This document shows positions 38,301 through 50,600 of a DNA stretch of 64,000 nt, in pieces; the first letter of the stretch is position 1, and every line of letters starts with the position of its first letter. The DNA lies in the NCBI GenBank assembly GCA_964036275.1, contig OZ038433.1, positions 806,001 through 870,000 of the forward strand. The letters run 5' to 3'. The DNA is from Litoditis marina. Its lineage: Eukaryota > Nematoda > Chromadorea > Rhabditida > Rhabditidae. The position numbers and the translations under genes are program-made. Under the pieces are notes generated by a model. It searched no databases. It was not told the origin of the DNA and worked only from the letters and a program-made list of their open reading frames with translations.

Positions 38301-41300
38301 CAAGATGTAAATAGTTCAACTTGAGAAGTTAATAGTTCCTGGAATGTGCGGCCTACTATTAATTCTGCTGATAGGCTGATTTTGAAATTATGTAATCATG
38401 TTTTACGTAAACCGACAGAATCTATTAAATTACCAATTACCTATAACCGGAACCATATCAGATAACTCTATTTGGGTAATACTTATTATTGAAAGTTGAG
38501 TCAAAAGTGGGAACTAGCTTTTATGTGCCAGTTACGCATTGACAGCCTTCTTACCTGAAGAGCCTGGTGAATTATTGTCGCTGATATTTGTTCCAGGATC
38601 TTCTCCGAGAAACTTCCCTCCGTCGTATGAATCAGAATTGACTGAAATTTTCATATAATACAAGAACTTCTGGCGTAAGGTGACTAATTTCGTAACGCAA
38701 TTCAATTCTAAAAAAACACATTTCCTCAAAGTCAAAAGACAGTCTTTTAACTTTTCGCTTACGGTGACGTGCATAAGTGGTTTCAATTTTACACGTGATT
38801 TCGTCTCAATATGCGGGGCGACTTTGTTGGAAGCTCATTCAAGCACCCATTCTTCTCAAAAACAGAAATCTTTTGCTACCTGAATCTCAATGATAAGGAA
38901 AACTCAGTTCGTCTGTTCATCAGTCTAGAACCACCCGACATTCCAACAAACTCTGCTAACAACAAAACCGCCCAGCTACTTTTTACTTTTCACCCTCACC
39001 CACCAGAAGTATATTGATGGCGACACAGTGATGAATCTGCGACAGCGAAGTCGGCTTCCGCGACCGCATTGGCATCGGATTCGAGCTCATCTGCTCCGCT
39101 GACACAACCATCTACAAGCAATACATGCAATAATAGTGCTGTACTTAATGGAAACAAAAATATCTGTTGCCACGATTTTAGATGATACGAAAGGTGCCAC
39201 TCAAAATCTTTTCGACTGATTTAAGACGATTTTGGTGTTGGCTAATACTAATACATACAATATTCTTTACATTTACATTTACATATAGAAAGAGAATATC
39301 GATAAATTACACAGGGTTTCTATAAAATAACCAAACCTTACCTTGCCGACTTTCAAATACTCCTCGAAAGATGGATTCGTTGACGAAACATGGGGCATAG
39401 CTTGATTCTCACTGAAAACGATAGTTGAACTTGCTGAGCGAACTGATACAAATCTCTGGGAAAGATGCTCCTCAATATCTCTCTAACAGATAACAATTAA
39501 CATAATTCCCACTTTGTGCGAGAAATGATCAGTTTTTCCTGACAGCTCCTGAGCTAGATTAAGGTAGAACATTTCAGCTGAGCATCAACGAGAAACTAAC
39601 AAGAACAGTAGCCTATTGGCGATGTCGAAGGCGTTTTTGAAGAACGTCGTCTTGGCTTCGGGGGTACTCAGAGGAGCCGAGGCCAGTTGGAAACGCAAGT
39701 CTCTCATCTCCTGAAAAACACAACATTTGAAATAACTCAGACAACAAAGAAGGTATGTGTGTAATGAAAGCTGCTTCATCAGATATGGCATTGTTCGTCT
39801 TTTATGTTACTAAACATTAAATTTAAACCGTAGTATTGAGCTGAAGAAAATACAGCTCGACCATACTGACCAGTAACGAATAACGATCAAAATTGACTGA
39901 CCTGGAAGGTAGATAGATTGCGGACTATCCTCTGAAGATAGGCGAGACGATTCGGTCTCACCATTTCTCTCACTCCAGCCGCCATCAAACTCTGTAAAAC
40001 CCATATCATAGATGATTGGATTCGAAATAGCGATTAATAACTTGTATTCGAAACTTATAACTGTGTATGTTCGTAGACTAGCCAGGAACGAAAAAAACAA
40101 GTTAGAAAAAAAAGAACCAGGCTTCTTTATCGAATCGTTCCCAACAAAGTTACCATTTTCAGTGAAACATGTTCATCCTTTAAAGAGCGGTCACTTCGCT
40201 TGAACCAACGATGAATTATAAACAGTTCGTACCTGAACTGTCTTTGTGCGTGACTCGGGCACGTATTCGTGCATAATGTCCCGCAGGACGGCCGGGTCGA
40301 GCCAGAATCGGTAGACGGGGTTTAGGAAGAAACCGATTGCACGGATCAGAATCAACTGAAACAGAGTGAACATTGATTAAGTTGACTTAATCATAACACT
40401 ATCCAAAAGTCCAAATAAAATAACCTAATATAGTGAACATTGTTGCGCCTATCGGTGTGGCAGGACGGAATAGCCGAATGTTTAAGATGTAGAATCTTCG
40501 AAATTTATAAGATTAGGGAAAACATTACTTGTAATTCTTCAATTTATTGGCTCTCTGGACAAAAGAGCTCCATTGCTTCGTATAGCCAGACTTGTGTCAT
40601 GTATTGTAAATAGTTCATAAAACCCTAGGAGAAATTCTTATTGATGAATATATGAGAATTCAAAATGATACCATGTCTCTCTCCCTTGAGTTGAATCTGC
40701 TTCTGACGTGAACGCGACTTTGACAGCTGACAATATCCACACTGTCCAAGGGACGCTTCCTCTTTCGAACCGCCTTCAAATGGAATGTGAGATATCGGCG
40801 AGAACAAATTAGTAACAACTAGTGACTGCAATTAAGGCAAAGAACACATATGGACTGAAAGTATAGTAATTTCACACGTGACACGCTATCACACCGAACC
40901 GTGACTAGCGTCCAGATATCTTTGTGAGAAATTGTGAGAACATATTGCCTATGTTTTCACGAAACAAAAACTCACGTAATTGCGTGAACCCTGTTGTAAC
41001 CGCGTCTTGCTCCTTGTGTCGATGGAAACGGAGGCACGAGTACAGGGGAACATACTGTTCGAGTTGCAATTCGCCTGAACGCACAATGATGCTCAGAGCT
41101 GATATAATATACATATTATGTCAACCATAATGGATAAAATATCAGAAACACGTTGAGCACCCGCCTAGACTTCGGGACAAGTTCTTAGTGATATTTTGAT
41201 ATAATTCGTCCAAGTTCTGTTCAAAATTGATAGAGTCTGGACAAGGAATGGTTATAATTGGTGTAGTTATTATTTGCAGAGTATTTGCAGAATGACACCT

Positions 41301-44300
41301 TAGTATCAGTGATGGTAACATACCAGAGCCTTCTTATTCTTGGTCAGATCCAGATCACTCGGCATCAAACTCTTCACATAACTGTTCCAGTCGTGTTGTA
41401 TCTTCTCGACCCTGTAATGTTTAACAGTCAACAATAACATAAATAAATTTCTGAAAAAATATCGACACCTATACAAAAAGCAAAAACAAATGTAGATTAT
41501 ATAACATTCAAACTAGAAAAGGTCTAAATTATTGAGCAATCCAAATTTTCCCTTCATCAAAAATGAGGAACATGAGAAACCATGCACCATCTTTACTGCC
41601 CAGGCAGGCTGATTCAGACGTGCAAAAATACTTCGATAACTGTTATATGCGTGCAAATCTTCTACTTCCACCTTAATGGTGCAAACTACAAACTACAAAC
41701 CTGGACTCGACGACGTCCCGCACCGCCTCCGACTGACGTCTGAAGCGAGTTATGAACCACGACACAAACACACTTGGCGACGTGTTGATGTCCCAATGAC
41801 GACGCAGATGGCTGTAATCAATACAATCTCCGAATAAAGTACAGAGAGGTGTGGTCAAAAACACAACAACTTCGAAGCTATAACTTAGTATTCCGATTCC
41901 CTAGCAAATTTCTGGAGATAAATTCTCCTAACAAATCACAACCAAAGACCAGACACAAGACAAGATCGGAAATTCAATTGGAAATAACGCTGCAAATGAA
42001 TCTCGATAAATTGAAACACCCACAGAAAGAGGGCCGAGTCGAAACCACAGACGCCGTCGCGTGGAAGAGCCGCTTGCGGATCCGGCTCCCCGTATAGGTC
42101 GAGGATCAAGTTTTCCTGAAATGATAAAATACAAAAAAAATACAGTTGAACTCACCGCAGATGAGGTATTCACAAGAGAATGCACTTTATAAATATATAT
42201 ACGCTTCTTTTTCTACAAAAGACGTGAAAATTATCCAGTGGTAACTAATCTTTGGTTTCCACTTTCCACTTTCAACGAATGCTCTTTTACGGAAAATTGG
42301 TAAATGTTGCACACTCTAACAATGAACCATTCTTGTGTGTTGAAACCAACTAGTTTTGTACATTCGTGAAACTTCACTATTATCAAACATTCATGAATTA
42401 TCCGGATTATGTCTAAAAGAGAGCCCGTTTTTCGAACCCATCTAGCTATTTGGGATAAATCTCCAGAAGTTTGACCAGAACACACTCTTTCCAGTGTGCC
42501 GAGGCCACATTTTTTGTGTCTGTGTCTTGGGCTAAAAGGAGCCCGCTTTTCACTGTACATTCGTAAAAATTCATTTCGAAATTGAGCAATTTTTCCGAAT
42601 TTAGCTAAAAGGGAACACGCAAAAGTAAATCTACTGTTTAACCGAAACTGACCCTTGCCAGTGTGCCGACGCCATACTTCTTGTGTCTGCTGAGCAGGGC
42701 GTCATTCGATGTGAAGTCGTTGCGGAACGACAGCGGAGTCGACTGCACCAGGGCTCGCAGGTGGTGCCAATACACTATGACGTCATCCTACAAACACACC
42801 ACCTACCTAGGCATAATATCTAGAATCACACAACAGTGAATTGTGATTCTTCTACCGAAAGTAGTCCATTTTTTAAATATAGGAATGTTGAACTTCTAGA
42901 TTTTTTTATACTAATTTTTTTCCGTTATTAAAGAAAATAACCCGTTTATTAAATTTTTGTGGCTAGTCGTACATTACTGGTGTGAGACTGGAACTGTATT
43001 ATACATAAATTTGAACATCAACTTCCTTCAGCCGTATTGCATGCCGGCATAGTAGACACTCATACACCAGTAAGGTCTGACTAAGTGACAAAAAGTAAGC
43101 CGTTTTTCAGATTTGAACACGTGAAAATTTAGAAATTTTCATCAAAGGTAGACCGATTTCCATGTTTTCGGCCGAAAAGTAGTCCGTTTTTCGAATTTTT
43201 CTGACTATTCGGACAACCTTGCTGGTGTATGTAGACACTAGTTATATTTAAAAGTTTCATTAATTCTGTACTCAATAACTCAATTGAAGCACAAAGATGA
43301 AGGTTATATCTGCAGAATCTGCACAAAGATGAAGGTTATATCCGCGTTGAATCGCAATGGATAGTTGGATAGTGATAGACATGCTTCCTGGCTTCGAAAT
43401 TGTTTACCATTCAACTGACCGTGGTATTGAACTCGTAGTCGTACTTGTCATATTGGCTCAACGGGAGACTAATATTCGCGTATCCTTTCTGACTTGTACT
43501 TGTGTCGTAAAGAGAACCTCTGAAAAGTGAATAGTTGTTTCTATGATTTTGAGATTTTGACATATTGACCTCTGAAAATTTTGACAGCATGTTCGAGAAA
43601 AGCGCGGAAAGGCGTCAAATACCAACAAACGTGAACCTCAAATAACGAAATAATAAAGAAATGCAGTCACACATCAGACTCAACTAGCGGGGCCCTTTGC
43701 TGCTCTACTCAGTATTTCGAGACAGAACTCAACTCGAAAGAAGTGCGAAACCTATTCTTGTTAATGTTGTGTTCATACTTTTCCCACTAACCTTCTAGCC
43801 ACAAAGAATACAGAGGACGCTGGAGTAGTGAATCTCTTGATGTCAGGAGACTTTCCCGGGGCCAACAATCCAATGGCGCTCAACGAGAGAAGAATATGAT
43901 CTAGTTGGCGGAAGATTCGTTTATCCTAAATAATCGAATGCAAGACTATTTGTTGTCAAACAAAGTCCTTTCTGAACATAATTGTCCAACGAGGGAAATA
44001 TACCAGTTTCCGAACTAGAATCGTTGAAAAAAGCATAACTCGGAACGTTATTCAGTGTTTTCTGACAACTTTCCCTAATGTGAAACCTCTGCTAGCAATT
44101 GTATGTTGTACCTAGAGAAATTTAAACTCACTCGCAGAATGGCTAATCGCAGCTCGCCCGGTAGGTCGCCAATACAAATGTGTCGCTTGATGGGATCCGA
44201 CAGGTAATCGCGTAGAATGAGACGCTGAAATGATTGAATCGTACATCAGTAAGATACGACTGTACGACAAGAAAGAGTCCGTTTCTGGATGCAAACACGT

Positions 44301-47300
44301 GAAAATTAATGATTTTGCATCAGCAACAAACGAATTTACTCGTTTTCTGCGAAAAAAGTAGACCGTTGTTTCATTTTTCTCGCTAGTTGGATAACTTTGC
44401 TGGAGAAATGAATGGACATTAGCCACATATTCAGATACACTGGTAGCTAGACGGGAGCCTGACACTTCAACGTGGTGTGTTTTAGTGTTACTCGTAAACT
44501 CGTTTCTCTCCAAAACTGAGAAACGTTCTGAAACTAAGGAAAGTTAGCTCAGAAAGAATACTCGAGCCACTATATCTACACGATGAGGTTGAACCGAAAA
44601 CAACCGAATTCTGATTAACTCACTCTATCACCGATGAGACCAAACTGGAAAAATTGAGTGAGCTATTAGGACAACTAACCGCCGATGGTGACATAGCTCT
44701 TCCGACATAGGCCACCAGCACATAGATAGACAACGGGAGAGCATAGGCAACGTCCTGTACCATTATCCAACCCCTGTCAAAACGATTCAGTCATCGTGAA
44801 TCATTGTGAATTACAAACGTACAAAAATTAAATTGAAAAGCACACGTTCTAGTTTAGAAAGTTTACAAACCATGACTAATTGCACCTGATTCACACAAAT
44901 GAGGATAAAATACGTTCATCTTCTCCAAAGATCTCACATACAGTATAACAAACAAATTTTTTTATTTTCGAAAGCTGAATACCCCCCCCCCCCCCGTACT
45001 CCAATCGCTACTATTCTTGCAACTCACTTCTTCACGTCTTTGAATGGTGGTAGTGGGGGAACGAAACGTAGTGGGTCCAGCTCATCTCGGTAAACGGTCA
45101 ACTCCTCGACCGATCGCTCTGGCCACAGGGCCACGTCTACATCTGGAGGAAACCTGGAATAGTATACTGATAAATATATGATGGGAGGAACAATCCGCAA
45201 TAAATGAGCGCACTCCCAAGGGAAAAACAAACATTTCAATCCAAGTAATTTTGAATCGTTTGAAGGCCATTAATAAAGTACGATTATGTGGTCCAATTTC
45301 AACTCTTCAGTTCTTTAAACTGCAATTCATTTTTCATTTGCAGTTTGAAGGACTGTTGACACGGGATTGGTCCACTTAATCGTCCTGCTTTAAACGCAAG
45401 CGAGACAAACGTTCGAAACCATTACTTTTCGTAGAGTGTTGGCCTGGTCTCCGGTTCGTGTCCGTGCACCATTTGGAAGACGACCTCGTGCAAGAGAAAC
45501 CAGCGAATCGCCTTCGCCTGATACCCGTACTCGATGGCCATTTCGATGTTCATCTTCGTCTTTCGCTCGGCCACCTGGGTACCTGTAAACAACACCGGTT
45601 CTATAACTTGTTGCGAACATAGGACAACTTTGTTGGATGGTTTATTGAATCGCCTGTTTTTCTTTGAAATACGAATTCTGAACTATCCCAAGTACGAATT
45701 CTGAATTATCCCAAATACGAATTCTGAACTATCCCAAGTACGAATTCTGAATTATCCCAAATACGAATTCTGAACTATCCCAAAGTATTTTATCTGGTAA
45801 CCCAGATAAAACACTTGATTTGAAATCAATGTCTGTTGACAACAAAAACGTTTAACGTATGATTTGTTGGAAGAAACCAGCTCTTCCTGGACATCAATAC
45901 GGCCGGTAACATGTATATAGCGTTTATTTAGTTGTAGAAGATAATATTCGATCCGAACAAGGTACTTTTAATTCAATTTTAGTCCATGATGGCACCTAGT
46001 TGGCAAATGGAAATAACAACTATATTCACCGAAAGTTCCGAGACATTCTACCACTCTACCACATATCTCTACGCGGATTCCCGAAACGCTACGACATGAC
46101 CTTACAATAAAGCAGGAGTGAGAACAGAAAACTAGCCTTTCACCGTTGACGAGAAAACAGAATCCAGGAGTTCATTGGCGTTCGAGCCATTTCCGTGCAA
46201 TAACGTAATAACCTGAAACATATCGTATAGAGGTTTCTATGGCTTGTGGTGTCTCCAACATAGATTTTCATGAGTATGTGCATATCATGTACCTCTTACC
46301 ACGTTCCTGCTTGACAATACATGATCTCCTTTTCTATTTGGGCTTGGTCAGAAATCGAATTATCACTCGGAAAGGCGCATTTCTGAACTAACAGGCGGCA
46401 AACTTATAATAGCCAATTTTACGGATGAACTATCATTTTTACTACCTATTTGGCAAGTGTCACAGGACAACATTGGGTAGAGGCGAAACGTACACTTTCT
46501 GATACTCTTTCCCTCTCTTATTCTCCTAGTTGGTATCATTTCATGGGATTTTTCTAATCTGCTCACATTATTCCCCTCCTGGTCAGCCGACTGGTCGAGG
46601 GCGGGAGTGGACTCCGAGGCCGGCTCCTCCGTCTCATCGCCCGTCTGACCGTCATCCGGACCCCCCTCCGACTCGCCGGCACTCTCCTTCTTCTTTTCCT
46701 TCGACACCACCACCGCACGTGAGATCTATGAATGATGATGATAATAATAATGACATCGGAAAGGTGCAGAGGCCGAAACTGTGTAATTTTAGACATAGCC
46801 AATAAGTCTATTATTATAGGTAGTATTCATTACTTTTGATCATTCAATTATTTGTTCATTAAATATATATTTTTTCATTCAATTTAACTTAATTGTGACT
46901 ATTTAATTATTACCGAAAATTTTTACAATCTGCCAGCAGGAACAGTGAATTCTCATTTAACCATATTTATCACATGGTACAAGCACGAGTTTGCCTTCAT
47001 CTCACGATAGTTAATGCACCTTATTGAAATTTTCGGGATATGAGTCGTAAGGATAGAACTGGATAATTTGCTCTAAACGTACCATATTGCGATAAAGCTT
47101 GAATCGATCCATAATTTCCAACTCGGCGCTAATGAGGATTTTTTCGTCCGTCCGCATTGAATCAGACAAGGCCTCCTTTTCAGCTCTTCTCTCGTCGTTA
47201 CGGTGCTTCAGTCCGTATCTGAAACATACAGCCGATTATCATGATGTATTAATAAAAAAACTTTAAAAAAAAAACCATCGAGCGGCACTAACAACTTTCG

Positions 47301-47638
47301 ACATATTGCCTGCAGTTTTCGAAGAGAGAAATTGGAAGTTCACAATCAGAAATCAGACGGATTACTTATTGCTTCTTCAACAAAAGTTTCATGTTCTACC
47401 ACGCTTTCACTGAAACCTGTAATTTCCCTTTGACCAGATGACTACCAAAACTAACCTGAGTTGTCCATGAGGAAACACACGTCCTTCACTATTATACTCA
47501 TCGATGACACGCTGAATACTCTCGGAAACCGCCGTATCCTCAACACTGGTGATATCCGGATGACAGACAATCTCGATCTGTAGACACAAAAACGGAATAG
47601 AGAAATCACGCTGAGACCGGAAAAGAAAGAGAGAGAGA

Positions 47639-47681
<43 letters not shown>

Positions 47682-50600
47682 AGAAAGCGATATACTGAGA
47701 GATTAGCGAGCAAGGGAAGAGAGCAAGTCATACACCGTCATGAGGCCTCATGAAATGGGGGTTGCTTTCATGAAAAGTAGGGTCGCGAGTTATGAAAATC
47801 GAAGTTTTGAAAGAGAGAGATACTTAAGTTAATGAGAAGTAGTAAGTAGTAAATATGTGCAAATGGTCTGGCAATACAATTCACAATGTGCACTGTAGTT
47901 ATCGTAAATACTGCACATGGCTGGGTAAGATTCATGACCAATATTCGAATTCGACCGACCTGATTCGAGATATTATCCGCCACCACCGTTGTTTCGTATG
48001 TCCGCACAAGCTTCTCCGATTGCAGTGCTCGAAGACACTTCATCAGCGACTTTTTATCGATCTGGAACCACACAGTAGTAAGTTCCGACTATTCGACAAA
48101 ATGAAGTCCGGTTTTAGATTTAAACCCGTTAATATAAATGATTTTGCATTCAAACTGGACCAATTTTCTCGTTTTCAGCAACCCGTGTGCACAAACAGCA
48201 CGAGACATCCACCAGCTGACTTTTCCTCAAAAAGGCTTTTGTGAAAAATCGGGTCACAAAAATTGGGGTTTCGAGTTTCGACCAAATACACTATTTTTTG
48301 GAAAGGTATGTAATGGGGGGGGGGGCAATTGTGACAAATTGGGTCTCATGGAGAGAGGGCCGCTCACGAAAGTCAGCTGATGTATTACAATACCACAATA
48401 AAAAATGTGAACAAAATGGTGAACTAACGGAAAATGCGTATCCGACCGCGCGCTCCCGTGCTTCGATCCGCTTAAGAACCTTGTGCAGGGTGACCATGAC
48501 CCGCTCCTCTTTCACCATCGTCAGAATCTCATTCAAACGACGCAACGTGACATCGGACACACGTAGAGTACCTAAATATCGGCACGATCAGAACCGATGG
48601 GAAACGTTGAAAACAACAGAAAATGGTTCAACCCTTCTTCTCTGAACATTACAAGATGGCGACTAGTAAAATTAAAATCTCGAGCAGAGTTTCATTCTGA
48701 TTTCTAGAACCGTGCGATTTCCGGAACCGTCAGAGCTAAACACGACCCTCTTCCCTGACGTATTTGGTTTGTCGAACCTTATCTCTCCTACTTTCTATTA
48801 AAGGCAAAGACCAGTGTGTCGGATGGACCATGGACTTCTAGGGACTAGTTAAACAAATGCAAAAACTCACTGAGATTGGAATCTGGAAACTTGATGACCT
48901 GTCCCATTTTGAAAGGACAGGGTTTTCCGGCCAAACGCTCGAAATCTTCGAACAACTTCGTGAATCGTTCCGGCTGACTGGCGGCTTTCCAAAAATATCT
49001 GAAAGACTAAAATTAGTGATGAACACCGGGCTTTGAAGTTCAATTATTCTTCACGCGGAGCGCATTTTCGATTTACTCACGTCACACTGTTACACTCTAA
49101 ATTCCATAAATGATCATAAAAATGTATCCATTGATCCGGCAATTTATCTGAAAATGCCAGCATACGTATTTCTTGCCGAACCTGAGCACACACAACGAAT
49201 AATGATTCATATATAATACTGCTGCAGAAGAAACAAATTTCGTGAAAATGACCAACAAAGAGTCGTATTAGATGAGACTTACTTGATGCAACGGTATTTG
49301 CCCTCCATTTTTTGAAACTGGCCAATGTACTCCTTCTTGTCGTTGCAGACATTGGATATGAAACCGGACACCCTTCGATTTCCCGACTTGGTCGCCGTGT
49401 CCATACCCACATCCCGGCCAATCTGAACAACTTCTAGTCTAATAGTACACACTCTAATAGCATAATATCCGAGCCGAGTATTTAGAATAGATTTATTCAA
49501 CATGTGACTTTCCACATTTTGAAATGTGGCACTCCAATTGTTGGATAAAAGAAGGAAAAAATAGATGGAAGAATGGTATCCCTGTTACGCGCTTGTAGTT
49601 ATAGATGGATGCAATTTGCAGTGTAGTACGATTGAACGGTGATTGTACCTGTTTTTGTAGTTGTTAATTTGACAAAAACTAGTCCGTTTTCGCATCCAAA
49701 CCCATTAAAATTGATAATATTGCAGGAAAATCGACACATTTTCTTTCTCGATATTTTCCTGGCAATTGGTACAACTCTACTTGTATGCCTAAACAAATGT
49801 TGACATAACTTTGGAATACAATATATGTGAAAACTGAAAAATCAAAGACGCAGAGAGTGATGAAAGTTTTTATTTTTTCCTATTTTTGATACAAACCCAT
49901 AGACCATTTTCCATGTTTCAATCTGAAAACCGACTACTTTCGGTCGAACAGTCGAAGCTTACTCATGTGTGACCAACAATGTGCCAACCTCGATTCTGCC
50001 CACTCCCTCTCCTCCTGATCTCCTGATGGCAGCGAGCGTCAGATCGGAAGGAAGACGGTACAGGTAGGAGGGGTTCCACCACGACTCGTTATAGGCAAGG
50101 AACGGAGTGGCTGAATATACATTATTATATACGACCCGGCCATTTAAGAGTTAAAGAAGGACGATTATGTGAACCAATCCCGTGTCGACGGTCCTTTAAA
50201 CTGCAATTGAAAAATGTATTGCAGTTTAAAGGACTGAACGGTTGCGTTTGGACCACATAATCGTCCTTCTTCAAGAATAATTTACATGCAGCATTCGTTT
50301 AGTGTTCTGTTCAAGAGCAACATGTAAATTTGACGATACAATATTTTTCGTATTGGACAACTACAAGAAACAAGATATTTGAGAATTTCTTTAAACGACT
50401 AGGTCTTATTTTTTGGCACATCACATGTGGCCATTCCACGAAACCTATGAGCACAAGACACCGTGAATGGCGAGAAAGTAATCACTCATTAGATGAAACT
50501 AACTGTCATTCTAAGCCAAACTCCGAATGATAAAATAGAAAGCACTGTCACATAATTTGTAAACTGCTGATAGAGAAGTGAAAACTATTATTGCGGAGGG

